Below, piece after piece: positions 52,855 to 63,170 of a stretch of DNA of 63,228 bases. The stretch covers positions 4,622,501 through 4,685,728 of the forward strand of contig NZ_CP102267.1 in NCBI RefSeq assembly GCF_025148125.1. Direction: 5' to 3'. Positions within the stretch are counted from its first letter, which is position 1. The number at the start of each line of letters is the position of its first letter. Both the position numbers and the translations under genes were made by a program. Below the pieces are notes generated by a model, which was not told the DNA's origin, did not search any database, and saw only the letters and a list, made by a program, of their open reading frames with translations. The stretch comes from Blautia wexlerae DSM 19850 (lineage in GTDB: Bacteria; Bacillota; Clostridia; Lachnospirales; Lachnospiraceae).

Positions 52855-53718
52855 CTAATTCCAGCGTCTCTTCAAAATAGACTGTGTTGTAAGGAACAGG
52901 CATACTGCGATCACAGAAAGAAAATATACAATTCCTTTTATATCAAAGATGTTACTTGTAAAATTATCAAAGTGTCCGCTCAGATTAAACACATCCAGGA
53001 CTTTCTGAATACCGCCCTCAAAAATACTGGATTTTACTACATAAATAATAATCAGTGCCACTTCTCCGATCACACCGATCACTGCTGAGATCAGAATATT
53101 CTTGATCATGGTATAGATAATGATGGCTGCTGCCAGGATCAATAACCCAAATGTCACGCATGTCGACATAGATGTCTGAGAGAAGAATGAAGAAATACCA
53201 TTCATCATGTAAAATGCAAATAAGAAAACAAATGTGAGTACCGCTGCAATTACCTGGCTCTCAGTTAATGCTGACATAAATACACCGATTGCAATATTTG
53301 CACATCCCAGGAGAAAGAATCCCAGGACTGCTGTATATGCAGATGCAAACTCTACTGTGCCAAACCTGGACATAATCAGCGGATAAGTACACATAACTGC
53401 CATCGGAACAGCAAATACAGTTACCAGTGCAAGATATTTACCTATTACAATACCGCTCACAGAAACCGGTGCTGTCAGAAGCAGCTGATCTGTTTTCTGT
53501 TTTCTTTCCTCTGCAAGTACACGCATAGTCAAAATCGGTACTCCGATCAGGAATGCAAAGGTAATTGCACTTAAGGTGTATTCAAATTTCGGATATGCTG
53601 CTGAAAGCTGATATGCTGAAAAATAAATACCTGTCAGTACAAGAATGAAAAAGATAAATAAATATCCTACCATGGATGTCAGGTAACTTTTCAGCTCTCT
53701 TTTATATATAGCTGTCAT
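52855..53718 (-). CDS. ABC-2 permease (GldF-like)
   Basis: A 287-residue permease with six or more helices. MTAIYKRELKSYLTSMVGYLF and VRVLAEERKQKTDQLLLTAPVSV-type loop are typical of GldF/NosY-like permeases. RBS GGGGGAGAGAAATAACC. It starts 3 bp after the ATPase gene and is followed 17 bp later by the GldG-like gene. Confidence 0.88.
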   Translation of the reverse strand: MTAIYKRELKSYLTSMVGYLFIFFILVLTGIYFSAYQLSAAYPKFEYTLSAITFAFLIGVPILTMRVLAEERKQKTDQLLLTAPVSVSGIVIGKYLALVTVFAVPMAVMCTYPLIMSRFGTVEFASAYTAVLGFFLLGCANIAIGVFMSALTESQVIAAVLTFVFLFAFYMMNGISSFFSQTSMSTCVTFGLLILAAAIIIYTMIKNILISAVIGVIGEVALIIIYVVKSSIFEGGIQKVLDVFNLSGHFDNFTSNIFDIKGIVYFLSVIAVCLFLTTQSILKRRWN

Positions 53719-53720
53719 GG

Positions 53721-54794
53721 TTATTTCTCTCCCCCTTTATCATTATTCTGTTCTTCCGGTATTTCTGCTGATGTCTGTTTTACGTTTGTCTCGTTTGATT
53801 TACCGGCATCAGTATCTTTATCTTCAGGTGTATTTGGGACTTCGTCTGCAGATATTGGTTTATCAGATGCAGTAAGTTCAAGGAAGATTTCCTCCAGTGA
53901 TACTTTCCTAGACTTCATCTCATAGATTGGGCTGTTAATCTCCGACATTTTGTAGAATACTTCTTCCCGAATGTCATTCTGCTCCTCTGTTGAAACTTTC
54001 ACACTCCAGAGATTCTGTTTCTCATCTTTTTCCATTGTTACGCTGTTGACTCCCTCGATTCCCTCGAGAGCCTGCCTGATCTGTGTTTTTTCACCTTTAA
54101 TAAGCATCTCCAGAGTATTGGATCCTTCTGCAAGTTTTCCAAGATTCTCAGGAGTATCGCTTGCTACCAGTTTTCCATGAGAAATGATCAGCACGTAATC
54201 GCATACCGCGCTTACTTCAGAAAGTATATGCGAGCTGAGAATAACGGTATGTTTCTTTTTTAATTCTTTAATTAAGGTTCGGATTTCAATAATCTGTTTA
54301 GGGTCAAGACCTACTGTCGGCTCATCCAGGATGATCACCTCCGGATACCCCATAATCGCCTCAGCAAGACCAACTCTCTGTCTGTAACCTTTTGACAGGT
54401 TCTTTATCAGACGGTTTCTCATGTCTGAAATCTTTACCATATCCATGACTTCTTCGATCATGTTTGCTTTTTTATCTTTTGGGATTTTCTTGAGATCTGC
54501 CACAAATTTCATGTATTCCAGGACAGTCATATCAAAATAGACCGGCGGCTGTTCAGGCAGATAACCGATACATTTCTTTGCCGCTTCCGGTTCTTCGAGG
54601 ATATCGTGTCCGTCAATTTTGACGGTTCCTTCGGTGGATGCGATGTATCCGGTTATCATATTCATTGTAGTGGATTTTCCTGCACCGTTTGGCCCCAGAA
54701 ATCCATAGATTTTGCCTTTCTCTATTTTAAAGGAAAGGTGGTCAACTGCCGTATGGTTACCATATCGTTTGACCAGATTGTTTACTTCAATCAA
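53721..54794 (-). CDS. ABC ATPase (GldA-like) with acidic C-terminal extension
   Basis: A 357-residue ATPase: Walker A FLGPNGAGKSTTMN (about 35-48), signature LSKGYRQRVGLAEAI, Walker B VIILDEPTVGLDPKQ, switch SSHILSEV. The C-terminal ~50 residues (ISADEVPNTPEDKDTDAGKS...) are low-complexity and not needed for ATPase function. Starts with TTG at 54794, 7 nt after GAGGAGGAG. First gene of the GldA-F-G-DUF4340 operon. Substrate unknown. Confidence 0.9.
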   Translation of the reverse strand: MIEVNNLVKRYGNHTAVDHLSFKIEKGKIYGFLGPNGAGKSTTMNMITGYIASTEGTVKIDGHDILEEPEAAKKCIGYLPEQPPVYFDMTVLEYMKFVADLKKIPKDKKANMIEEVMDMVKISDMRNRLIKNLSKGYRQRVGLAEAIMGYPEVIILDEPTVGLDPKQIIEIRTLIKELKKKHTVILSSHILSEVSAVCDYVLIISHGKLVASDTPENLGKLAEGSNTLEMLIKGEKTQIRQALEGIEGVNSVTMEKDEKQNLWSVKVSTEEQNDIREEVFYKMSEINSPIYEMKSRKVSLEEIFLELTASDKPISADEVPNTPEDKDTDAGKSNETNVKQTSAEIPEEQNNDKGGEK

Positions 54795-54838
54795 TGTGTT
54801 CTCCTCCTCTTAATTTTTGCCAAAATAAAATATAGAAA

Positions 54839-54879
54839 ATGTCCCCAGGTGAAACAGAGAATGGGGGAACCCGAGGACA
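54839..54879 (-). terminator. Leader hairpin of the Gld-type operon
   Basis: ATGTCCTCGGG..CCTGGGGACAT pairs on the minus strand, followed by TTTTCTATATTTT, 45 bp before the ATPase start. It could act as a terminator/attenuator in the leader. Confidence 0.45.
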
Positions 54880-54955
54880 TCTCTATAAAAATAGTTTATG
54901 ATGAAGTTGTGATGAAATTAGGATAAAAGTGTGATTATTCTGTGATGTTTGTTTG

Positions 54956-55014
54956 AAAAAAATAGCTGTCCCGAAATCTCGGCATTTTTTGCCAGAAGAT
55001 TTCATGAGACAACT
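54956..55014 (-). terminator. rsmG terminator
   Basis: Long stem GTTGTCTCATGAAATCT / AGATTTCGGGACAGC with inner GGCA..TGCC, followed on minus by TATTTTTTT, 14 bp after the rsmG stop. Confidence 0.85.
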
Positions 55015-55027
55015 ATACATAGATTTA

Positions 55028-55750
55028 TTATGACAATGGTTCTTTTAATGGTGTTCCTGCTTTACGCGGATACTTTCCAGGTGTAGATTTTTTCTTATTT
55101 ATAATGACAAGGGATCGGTCAATCTCGGAGTCCGGCAATTTAAAGTATGTGATGTCTTTCACCTGACCACCGAGGATATTGATTGCTTTCTCTGCTTCTT
55201 CTGCCTCTTCCTGTACAGTTCCTGATTTATAGGAAATGAAAGTTCCTCCTATCTTTACATAAGGAAGACAATATTCTGACAGAGTTGCAAGGTTTGATAC
55301 TGCCCTGGATACACAGAGATCATATTTCTCACGATACTCTTTATTTTTTGCATACTCTTCTGCTCTTCCATGAATCGCCTTAATCCCTTCTAATCCAAGA
55401 AGCTCAAAACTTTCCTCAAGGAAGTTTACCCTCTTTTTCAGAGAATCCAGCAGACATGCCTCCAGATGTGGAAAAGCAATTTTCAAAGGCACACCTGGAA
55501 ATCCGGCACCTGTACCGATGTCCATAATTGTTTTTACTTTTGTCATATCAATGGCTTTTACACAGGCAAGACTGTCAAGAAAGTGCTTTGTAAGAACTTC
55601 CTCAAACTCAGTAATACCTGTCAGATTCATAACCTTATTTTTTTCTACCAGAAATTCATAAAACTGGATAAACTGATTTTTCTGCTTCTGGCTCAGCTCT
55701 ATACCCAGTTCTCTGCATCCATTTTCCAATGTCGTCAGATTATACGGCAT
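55028..55750 (-). CDS. rsmG: 16S rRNA (guanine-N7) methyltransferase RsmG
   Basis: A 240-residue SAM-dependent methyltransferase acting on G527 (E. coli numbering) of 16S rRNA. SAM site TIMDIGTGAGFPGVPLKIAFP, LLDSLKKRVNFLEES, LCVSRAVSNL and a basic C-terminus (KKKSTPGKYPRKAGTPLKEP). RBS AAAGGAGAATAAT. Follows mnmG as in most Firmicutes origins, with 180 bp of AT-rich, gene-free spacer. Confidence 0.95.
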   Translation of the reverse strand: MPYNLTTLENGCRELGIELSQKQKNQFIQFYEFLVEKNKVMNLTGITEFEEVLTKHFLDSLACVKAIDMTKVKTIMDIGTGAGFPGVPLKIAFPHLEACLLDSLKKRVNFLEESFELLGLEGIKAIHGRAEEYAKNKEYREKYDLCVSRAVSNLATLSEYCLPYVKIGGTFISYKSGTVQEEAEEAEKAINILGGQVKDITYFKLPDSEIDRSLVIINKKKSTPGKYPRKAGTPLKEPLS

Positions 55751-55929
55751 GTATTATTCTCCTTTTTCTACCTTTATTTATTATTTTTGTATATTTTACA
55801 GGGTTGTTTTATGTGCTTTTATGATTTTATCTGTTATTTATAGTCCGTTATTTTACTCTTTTATGTACTATTTTAATATTTTTTGCCAATTTCTTGTTTT
55901 TATAAGCACATTAAAGCGTATTATATTAA

Positions 55930-57804
55930 TTATTTCGTACTGGAAAGATACACCAGTAAAACTGATATATCAGCAGGAGAAACTCCTGAAATTCGGGAAG
56001 CCTGTCCGATTGAAATCGGTCTGTATGCTTCCAGTTTCTGACGTGCTTCGATTCTCAGGCTTCCAACTTTCTCATAATCAAGATCTGTCGGGATTTTCTT
56101 TGCTTCCAGTTTCTTAAACTGTTCTACCTGTTTTAACTGTCTGCGGATATATCCATCATACTTGATGTTAATGTCAACCTGTTCCTGTACATCCCATGGC
56201 AGCTCCGGACGTTCTTTATCAAGTGGTTTGATTGCTTCATAAGAAAGTTCCGGACGGCGGATCAGTTCTGCCAGAGTGGTTCCGGATTTCAGCGGTGTGC
56301 TGTTATAGCTTTCCAGAAGGGTCTGAACCTCTTTGTTTGCTCCGATATTTGTATGTTCTACTCTGCTGATCTCTGTTTTTATCTGTTCTTCTTTCGTAAG
56401 GATTTTCTGATAATCCTCTTCACTGATGAGCCCTGCCTGATATCCCTTTTTACGAAGTCTCAGATCCGCATTATCCTGTCGGAGAAGTAATCTGTACTCC
56501 GCTCTGCTGGTCATCATTCTGTATGGCTCATGGTTTTCTTTTGTTACCAGATCATCAATAAGAACACCAATATAAGCCTCAGAACGGTCAAGAATCAGCT
56601 GTTCCTGACCTTTAACTTCCAGAGCAGCATTAATTCCTGCGATCAGTCCCTGCGCCGCTGCTTCTTCATACCCTGAGCTTCCGTTAAACTGACCGCCGCT
56701 GAACAGTCCTTTGATTTTCTTAAATTCCAGTGTAGGATATAACTGACGTGGATTAATACAGTCATATTCGATGGCATATGCATTTTTTACGATTTTTGCA
56801 TGTTCCAGTCCCGGTACGGAATGATACATTTCTTCCTGCACATCTTCCGGCAGAGAACTGGACATTCCACCAATATACATCTCATTTGTATAGAGACCTT
56901 CCGGCTCAATAAATACCTGATGACGGTTCTTATCTGCAAAACGGACTACTTTATCTTCAATTGACGGGCAATAACGCGGACCGGTTCCTTCGATCATACC
57001 GGAATACAACGGAGAACGGTCAAGGTTTGCACGAATGATCTCATGAGTTTTCTCATTTGTATATGTCAGCCAGCAGGATTTCTGCTCTATCTGAACATCT
57101 TCCGGATTAGTTGAGAATGAAAATGGTACAACTCTCTCATCTCCAAACTGTTCCTCCATTTTGCTGTAGTCAATTGTATTTCCGGCAATACGGGCAGGTG
57201 TTCCTGTTTTAAAACGGAACATTTCAATTCCCAGCTCTTTCAGAGAATCAGTCAGATAGTTGGCTGCCTGCAGTCCGTTTGGTCCTGTATAATTACTTAC
57301 ATCACCGTAAATACATCTTGCTTTTAAATAAGTTCCTGTACAGAGGACCACAGCTTTACAGTTATAAGTTGCACCGGAATATGTTTTTACCCCTGTAATC
57401 TTTCCGTCCTCGACCAGAAGTTTTGTTACTTCTCCCTGTTTAATAGTCAGATTAGGTGTATTTTCAAGCGTTTTTCTCATTTCATTGCTGTATGCCTGTT
57501 TGTCAGCCTGCGCACGTAAGGAGTGCACTGCAGGTCCTTTGGAACAGTTAAGCATTTTGGACTGGATAAAGGTCTTGTCAATATTTTTTCCCATTTCACC
57601 GCCCAGGGCATCAAGCTCTCTTACCAGATGGCCTTTGGAACTGCCACCTACGTTCGGGTTACATGGCATTAATGCGATACTGTCTACACTTACAGTAAAC
57701 ATCACTGTATTCAGGCCCAGGCGCGCACCCGCAAGTGCTGCTTCACATCCGGCATGACCGGCACCGACTACAACAATATCATAATCTTCTACTAACGTTC
57801 TCAT
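55930..57804 (-). CDS. mnmG: tRNA uridine-5-carboxymethylaminomethyl modification enzyme MnmG
   Basis: About 624 residues. FAD-binding partner of MnmE in tRNA wobble-U34 modification. Rossmann site [20 protein letters not shown], catalytic-region [24 protein letters not shown] block, [14 protein letters not shown], and the C-terminal MnmE/tRNA-binding domain ([17 protein letters not shown]). Start ATG 57804 after AAAAGGAGACAAA. Downstream of mnmE across a small terminator-like hairpin. Confidence 0.96.
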   Translation of the reverse strand: MRTLVEDYDIVVVGAGHAGCEAALAGARLGLNTVMFTVSVDSIALMPCNPNVGGSSKGHLVRELDALGGEMGKNIDKTFIQSKMLNCSKGPAVHSLRAQADKQAYSNEMRKTLENTPNLTIKQGEVTKLLVEDGKITGVKTYSGATYNCKAVVLCTGTYLKARCIYGDVSNYTGPNGLQAANYLTDSLKELGIEMFRFKTGTPARIAGNTIDYSKMEEQFGDERVVPFSFSTNPEDVQIEQKSCWLTYTNEKTHEIIRANLDRSPLYSGMIEGTGPRYCPSIEDKVVRFADKNRHQVFIEPEGLYTNEMYIGGMSSSLPEDVQEEMYHSVPGLEHAKIVKNAYAIEYDCINPRQLYPTLEFKKIKGLFSGGQFNGSSGYEEAAAQGLIAGINAALEVKGQEQLILDRSEAYIGVLIDDLVTKENHEPYRMMTSRAEYRLLLRQDNADLRLRKKGYQAGLISEEDYQKILTKEEQIKTEISRVEHTNIGANKEVQTLLESYNSTPLKSGTTLAELIRRPELSYEAIKPLDKERPELPWDVQEQVDINIKYDGYIRRQLKQVEQFKKLEAKKIPTDLDYEKVGSLRIEARQKLEAYRPISIGQASRISGVSPADISVLLVYLSSTK

Positions 57805-57845
57805 TTTGTCTCCTTTTATTTTACAACTGCTCATTCTATTCTTTC

Positions 57846-57868
57846 AAAAATCGCCGAAGGCGATTTTT
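57846..57868 (-). terminator. Short GC hairpin between mnmE and mnmG
   Basis: AAAATCGCC-TTCG-GGCGATTTTT on the minus strand: an 8-9 bp stem with a stable UUCG loop and U-run. Probably partial, since mnmG lies 40 bp further on. Confidence 0.75.
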
Positions 57869-57874
57869 TGATTT

Positions 57875-59248
57875 TTATTTACCCATGCAAAACTTGCTGA
57901 ATATCTCATTTACCAGATCTTCACCAACAGACTCTCCGAGGATTTTACCCAGATTTTCATATGCATTCATAAGATCTATAGAAAAGAAATCTTCCGGCAT
58001 TCCCCTTTCGATACTGTTTCTGACCAGATCAAGGCTTCTGTCAGCCTCTTCCAATGCTGCTTTATGACGGGCATTTGTAATATATACCTCATCATTAAAG
58101 GAAATCTCTCCTCCAAAAAACATATCTTTAATCTGTTCTTCCAGTTCTGTAATGCCTTTTTCTTCTTTTGCAGAAATCGGAATTACAGGATGTCCTGTTT
58201 TTTCTTTCAGGATTTCCGGCTGGATTTCCGGCTGAAGATCAGTTTTATTATACAGGATAATCGCCTTTTTTCCAGTAAGCATTTCCATGATTTCTTCATC
58301 ATTTTCGTCAAGCGGAACAGAAGAATCCACTACATAAAGAATCAGATCTGCTTTCTGTGCCATTTCTCTGGCTCTGTCTACCCCTATTTTTTCCACAATA
58401 TCCTTTGTTTCCCGGATTCCGGCTGTATCAATAATCTTCAGAGATATTCCATGAAGTGTGATATATTCCTCCAGAATGTCTCTGGTCGTTCCTGCAATAT
58501 CTGTCACAATAGCCCGGTTTTCTCCGATCAGAAGATTTAACAGTGAGGATTTTCCGGCATTTGGTTTTCCAAGGATAACTGTCTGGATTCCCTCCTGGAT
58601 CATCTTTCCGTCAGAAGAAGTTTTCAACAGGCGCTTCACTTCTTTCTGTTCATTATCCACAACTTCCAGAAGTTCTTGGGGATATCCATCCAGACTGATA
58701 TGTTCCGGATCATCCAGTGCCGATTCTATATATGCAATGTGATAAATCAGCTTTTCTCTGATATCTCGGATTGCTTTCTGCACAGAACCTCTTAACTGAT
58801 CCATGGAACTGCGAAGCGCATATTCATTTTTCGCCTGTATAACATCCATAACAGCCTCTGCCTGGGATAGATCCATCCGTCCGTTCAGGAAGGCACGTTT
58901 GGTAAATTCTCCTGGTTCTGCAATTTCGGCACCATTTTTCAGCACTGTATCCAAAACCCTCTGCATAGCATATACACCACCATGACAGTCTATTTCTACT
59001 GTATCTTCTCCTGTAAAAGTCCTCGGTGCATGCATGATCATTACCAGAACCTCATCAATCAGTTCCTCTCCATCATAAATATATCCATAATGAATGGTAT
59101 GAGTCGGAACTTCTTTTATTTTTTTCTTCCCGCCTTTTGATCTGTAGATACGGGAAATCACATCCATGGCATTCTCGCCGCTGATACGGATGATTCCGAT
59201 TCCGGACGCACTCATGGCTGTGGAAATTGCTGCGATTGTTGTTTCCAT
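57875..59248 (-). CDS. mnmE: tRNA modification GTPase MnmE
   Basis: A 457-residue GTPase with an N-terminal formyl-THF-binding domain (STAMSASGIGIIRISGENA), G domain inserted at about 220-380 (GKPNAGKSSLLNLLIGE, DIAGTTRD, DTAGIRET, YNKTDL) and the C-terminal CMGK (Cys of the CxGK motif). Works with MnmG on wobble U34. RBS GAGGAG before the ATG. Confidence 0.96.
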   Translation of the reverse strand: METTIAAISTAMSASGIGIIRISGENAMDVISRIYRSKGGKKKIKEVPTHTIHYGYIYDGEELIDEVLVMIMHAPRTFTGEDTVEIDCHGGVYAMQRVLDTVLKNGAEIAEPGEFTKRAFLNGRMDLSQAEAVMDVIQAKNEYALRSSMDQLRGSVQKAIRDIREKLIYHIAYIESALDDPEHISLDGYPQELLEVVDNEQKEVKRLLKTSSDGKMIQEGIQTVILGKPNAGKSSLLNLLIGENRAIVTDIAGTTRDILEEYITLHGISLKIIDTAGIRETKDIVEKIGVDRAREMAQKADLILYVVDSSVPLDENDEEIMEMLTGKKAIILYNKTDLQPEIQPEILKEKTGHPVIPISAKEEKGITELEEQIKDMFFGGEISFNDEVYITNARHKAALEEADRSLDLVRNSIERGMPEDFFSIDLMNAYENLGKILGESVGEDLVNEIFSKFCMGK

Positions 59249-59414
59249 TTTTTTCTCCTCACTTGCCTGTTCTATAATAGTTCCGCCCCTGCGGAACAGT
59301 AGACTGTTACAATAATTCTGTCATCTTATATACATAACAGGAAAATCACACTGACTACTGTTATTTTTTTCTGCAAGTGTGTAATCTCTCTGGTATATAT
59401 ACAAGACTTTCCGT

Positions 59415-59490
59415 AAAATAAAAATGTTACTCCAGGCAAAAGTACACACGCAAAGTTACGTGCTATTCACGCTTTCACCTAGAATAACAT
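59415..59490 (-). terminator. jag terminator
   Basis: AATGTTATTC..AGG and CCTGGAGTAACATT pair across a ~35-nt loop and precede TTTTATTTT on the minus strand. A second palindrome GTTCCGC/GCGGAAC lies at about 59279-59297. No gene in 59249-59525. Confidence 0.65.
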
Positions 59491-59525
59491 TCTTTTTTCA
59501 TATCTGCAATGAAGCAGTCATATTA

Positions 59526-60458
59526 TTAATTTCTTTTTAATTTTACCACTACATGACGGTAAGGCTCTTCACCCTCACTGACTGTCTCAACGAATTTATT
59601 TCCCTGAAGAGCAGAATGGATAATTCTTCTCTCATAAGGATTCATTGGCTCAAGAATAACCGGCTTGCGGGTTTTTCTTACTTTATAAGCAATACCTCTT
59701 GCAAGGTTCTCAAGAGTTTCTTTACGGCGCTTGCGGTAATCTTCTGTATCAAGTTTTACACGAATGTAATTTGATTTACCTTTATTTACCACAAGACTCG
59801 TCAGATACTGAAGAGAATCCAGAGTCTGGCCTCTCTTGCCGATAAGGATTCCCATATCTTCGCCTTCAAAGTCAACTTCCAGACTTCCGTCCGTTGTGTT
59901 ATATTCAGATGTAATCTCTACTTCTCCAAGATTCATGGACGCAAATACATCACGAAGGAATACCTTTGCTCTGTTTTCTACTTCTTTAATCTCTTCCGGA
60001 TCTGTAAGGATCTCAACAGGCTTTACCGGTTTAGTCGTCTTTTCTCTGACTTGTTTCTCTTTTGGCTCTCTGAATTCTCTCGGCTGTTTTTCTTTTGCAG
60101 CCCTTTCCTTTACAGGTTTTGGCTGTCTTGGTTTCTCAGAAACAGCTTTCGGCTCTTTGATTTCTTTCTTTACCGGTTTTATAGCTTCCGTTTTCTTTTC
60201 TTCCTGAACCGGGGCTTCCTCTTTGAAGGAATCGAGTTTCACTGTCTCTACGATCTCCTTCATTTCTTCTTCCTCAGAAACCGGCTCAATCTTACGAACC
60301 TTAATTACTGCAGGCTTGCTTCCGATTCCGAAAAATCCGTTGCTGCCTTCACTTATTACCTGAATCTCAAGCTGGTCACTGGATACGCCAAGCTCGATAC
60401 ATGCTTTTGTAATTGCTTCACTCTTTGTTTTCGCTGAAAACTGGATATAATCCTCCAT
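59526..60458 (-). CDS. jag: RNA-binding protein Jag (KhpB)
   Basis: A 310-residue protein: Jag-N domain (FSAKTKSEAITKACIELGV, about 1-52), a long K/E/P-rich linker (about 60-155), KH domain (FEGEDMGILIGKRGQTLDSLQYL, GKRG-type loop) and R3H domain (GIAYKVRKTRKPVILEPMNPYERRIIHSAL). RNA chaperone working with YidC and KhpA, linked to cell division and elongation in Firmicutes. The linker is long for the family. Starts 21 bp after the yidC stop. Confidence 0.95.
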   Translation of the reverse strand: MEDYIQFSAKTKSEAITKACIELGVSSDQLEIQVISEGSNGFFGIGSKPAVIKVRKIEPVSEEEEMKEIVETVKLDSFKEEAPVQEEKKTEAIKPVKKEIKEPKAVSEKPRQPKPVKERAAKEKQPREFREPKEKQVREKTTKPVKPVEILTDPEEIKEVENRAKVFLRDVFASMNLGEVEITSEYNTTDGSLEVDFEGEDMGILIGKRGQTLDSLQYLTSLVVNKGKSNYIRVKLDTEDYRKRRKETLENLARGIAYKVRKTRKPVILEPMNPYERRIIHSALQGNKFVETVSEGEEPYRHVVVKLKRN

Positions 60459-60478
60459 GCCAACCCCTCCGTTCCTGA

Positions 60479-61774
60479 CTACTTCTTCTTATTACGCTCA
60501 TCAAATGCTTTTACCAGATTGGCCTTTGCAGTAATGCTGCCAGGTTTTGCATTCGCAGCGTCTTTGTAAGCTTCTTCAACCTTCTTGGCTCTTGTCTCAA
60601 CATTTGTATTGCTGCTGCCTTTTTCAATCTTATTGATATTCTTGGCGCTCTGATGGGCCTGATTTGTAATCTTCTGAGGTGGAAGTCCCGCTTTCTCACG
60701 CTTCTTTTCCATCTTCTTCATATTCTCACTGATCAGGTCTTCAATCTGGATCTTATCCATCTTTTTATTGATAACAACCTGCTGCACACTTCTTACTGCA
60801 GCACTTGCTACCCAGTAAATACCAAGACCTACAGGGAATGTGAAACAGAATACTGCTGACATCAACGGCATTACCATATTCATCGTCTTCATGGAGTTCA
60901 TCATTGCATCCTGCTGTGAATCGCCGCTCTGCTGTGCTGCCTGAGGCATCAGTTTTAAGTTGATCATCTGTGTAGCCCACGCAAGAATCGGGATAAGAAT
61001 CGCAACGATAGCAAGAAGAGCAGATCCACCTACAAAAGCTGCTTTAATATAAGTCAGTGGCTGATCAGCGATATTCAGACCAAAGAAATTCTGCACATGT
61101 GAAATCTCTTTTGCAGTGCTGTTCAGCGTATCAGTAAATCCTGCAAACTGGCTTGTCTCAGCAAGTGTTTTCCACTGGGAAGGTGATAATGCATACAAAA
61201 AGTCTGTGACTGAATTACTTGTAGCTTTACTTCCATCCATAATAAGCTGAACTCTTGTCATCTTATTATCTGTGATAAACTGCTGAAGGATATCTGTATA
61301 TCCGTTTACACCTGTAATACTGGTAACTGCAGATGCAAGGATATCCCTTACACTTCCTACATATGCCGGAATTTTATAAATTACCTGATATAAGGCCATC
61401 AAAATAGGGAACTGGATTGCAAGCTGTACACAGCTTCCTGTAGGAGATACGCCGTATTTCTGATATACAGCCTGTGTTTCCTCCTGCATTTTCTGCATTG
61501 CAGCAGTATCGTTGTTTTTTCCCTTGTACTTCTTTTGAATTTTCTGAAGTTCCGGCTGCATGATTGCACTCAGCTTAGAGAATTTCTGCTGTTTGATCTG
61601 CAGTGGGGTCATAAGAGCATAAATAAGGATACTGAAGATGACAATACAAAGACCGATATTCTGAATTCCAAAGATATTCAGCAATCTGTAAATACCATCC
61701 ATGATCCATCCCATAACGGTCGCAAGCTGACCAATGATAGGAGTGCTGCTCTTTGTCGCTAAAATCATTTCCAA
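60479..61774 (-). CDS. yidC: Membrane protein insertase YidC
   Basis: About 431 residues. YidC/Oxa1 insertase core with five helices; TPLQIKQQKFSKLSAIMQPELQKIQKKYKG includes the cytoplasmic hairpin, and NMVMPLMSAVFCFTFPVGLGIYW is the conserved end. C-terminal ~90 residues basic. It has no Cys lipobox at the N-terminus, unlike SpoIIIJ. The ATG at 61780 is 2 nt from GGAGG; the TTG at 61774 is at 8 nt and is the likelier start. Confidence 0.95.
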   Translation of the reverse strand: MEMILATKSSTPIIGQLATVMGWIMDGIYRLLNIFGIQNIGLCIVIFSILIYALMTPLQIKQQKFSKLSAIMQPELQKIQKKYKGKNNDTAAMQKMQEETQAVYQKYGVSPTGSCVQLAIQFPILMALYQVIYKIPAYVGSVRDILASAVTSITGVNGYTDILQQFITDNKMTRVQLIMDGSKATSNSVTDFLYALSPSQWKTLAETSQFAGFTDTLNSTAKEISHVQNFFGLNIADQPLTYIKAAFVGGSALLAIVAILIPILAWATQMINLKLMPQAAQQSGDSQQDAMMNSMKTMNMVMPLMSAVFCFTFPVGLGIYWVASAAVRSVQQVVINKKMDKIQIEDLISENMKKMEKKREKAGLPPQKITNQAHQSAKNINKIEKGSSNTNVETRAKKVEEAYKDAANAKPGSITAKANLVKAFDERNKKK

Positions 61775-61855
61775 GTTCATTTCCTCCTAGAATCCATAAA
61801 TGACAGGAGGTTCCTTCGATCGATCAATATTCAATTTTCAAGTACATTCCTGTCT

Positions 61856-62068
61856 TTACGGTACAGGGTCATAGCCTCCGTGGGAAAAAGGATTACAGCG
61901 AAGTATCCTCCATACCGCAAGAAGACCACCCTTTAATGCACCATATTTTTCGATTGCTTCTAAACCATATTGAGAACATGTGGGAATATAAGGACATTTT
62001 GTTCTCTTCATCGGTGATATATACTTTTGATAGAGTTTAATTATTCTGATCAGAAACTTCTTTATCAT
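61856..62068 (-). CDS. yidD: Membrane protein insertion efficiency factor YidD
   Basis: A 70-residue protein with the invariant family pattern [31 protein letters not shown] and HGGYDPVP end; amphipathic N-terminal helix. Overlaps the 3' end of rnpA by 32 bp, the usual arrangement. Assists YidC-dependent insertion. Confidence 0.95.
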   Translation of the reverse strand: MIKKFLIRIIKLYQKYISPMKRTKCPYIPTCSQYGLEAIEKYGALKGGLLAVWRILRCNPFSHGGYDPVP

Positions 62069-62408
62069 TGTTCTTACCTGCTATGCAGTGCTTTCCCGCC
62101 AGATGCATCAGCGCACTCTCTATCTCTTGATAGGTTCTGTCCTTTGCCTGTGGGCGTGCAACTACTACAATGTCCAAACTGTTTTCAAATTCCGCTTCAT
62201 TCAACCGATAACTCTCTCTTATCAATCTGGTGAGTCTGTGGCGAACCACACTATTCCCTACTTTTTTACTTACTGATATTCCCAGACGATTCTTCATGTA
62301 CTGATTTTTCAGTACGTACATCACCAGATACCGATTACCTTTTGATGTTCCATTTCTGTATACTTTTTGAAAATCTTGATTTTTTTTTAAGGACTCTGAT
62401 CTTTGCAT
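62037..62408 (-). CDS. rnpA: Ribonuclease P protein component
   Basis: A 123-residue basic protein that binds RNase P RNA and pre-tRNA leaders. Family motif [17 protein letters not shown] (RNR-type segment), [11 protein letters not shown] and the C-terminal acidic/basic tail. ATG 62408 follows AAAGGGGATTCT. The 3' end overlaps yidD. Confidence 0.95.
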   Translation of the reverse strand: MQRSESLKKNQDFQKVYRNGTSKGNRYLVMYVLKNQYMKNRLGISVSKKVGNSVVRHRLTRLIRESYRLNEAEFENSLDIVVVARPQAKDRTYQEIESALMHLAGKHCIAGKNNDKEVSDQNN

Positions 62409-62471
62409 AGAATCCCCTTTCCTGATCTCTTTTTTAAGAGAAGAAAAGACCACATAATTGCGGTCTTATTC

Positions 62472-62606
62472 TTAGGCTGATAAATGCTTTCTTCCTTTTA
62501 ATCTTCTGGCAGCTAATACTTTACGACCACCCTTTGTGCTCATACGAGCTCTGAAACCATGAACTTTTGCTCTAGATCTCTTTTTTGGCTGAAATGTCAT
62601 TTTCAT
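62472..62606 (-). CDS. rpmH: 50S ribosomal protein L34
   Basis: A 44-residue L34: [20 protein letters not shown], then [20 protein letters not shown]. Start ATG 62606 with GGAGGTGCTTTACCT upstream matches the universal MKxTxQP start. First gene of rpmH-rnpA-yidD-yidC-jag. Confidence 0.97.
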   Translation of the reverse strand: MKMTFQPKKRSRAKVHGFRARMSTKGGRKVLAARRLKGRKHLSA

Positions 62607-62794
62607 AGGTAAAGCACCTCCTTTATCTATTATCCATGTTAAATTTTGTAACTTTTTAAGTATGACAGACACCGGATTCTACAGCTCTCCTGCCCGCCAA
62701 CTTTACTTATTAGAACATCATTTCAATTATATTCATAAAGGGTGGATTCGTCAAGTATTATTTACACAAAGATTTAAATGGTTTTTTATGCCAT

Positions 62795-63170
62795 TGTGGA
62801 TTACATAATTGGTTTACGTAATATTATCCACATTTTGTGGATAACTTGTGGATAACTTGTGGAATACCTATATATCTTTCCACTTTCTCCTGTCTATTTT
62901 ACACATATCTTCAAAAAAATGCTTTTATTTCTACTTTTCTTACTGTGCATAAAATTATCCCCATTTTTTATCGTTTTTAAAAGAATAACGTCACATTATG
63001 GTAACCTGAATTGGCTTTTCCACTGTTATCCACACTAATCCACATAAAAAGTGGGGATAACTTTTTTCCACATTTCCCTCAAATATACATTGCGAAAACA
63101 GGCATTTTATTATAATATATATAAGGATATTTATGTCTTTTTTAAGAATACGGTCAGAGTTTGTGGAAAA
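62795..63170. other. Replication origin region with DnaA boxes
   Basis: Perfect boxes TTATCCACA or complement at 62824-62832, 62836-62844, 62847-62855 and 63026-63034. One-mismatch boxes at 62795-62803, 62858-62866 (weaker), 62955-62963, 63036-63044, 63052-63060 and further TTTTCCACA types at 63064 and 63162. It lies between rpmH and the right edge, where dnaA would be expected to start on the plus strand just outside. No gene in 62607-63228. Confidence 0.88.
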
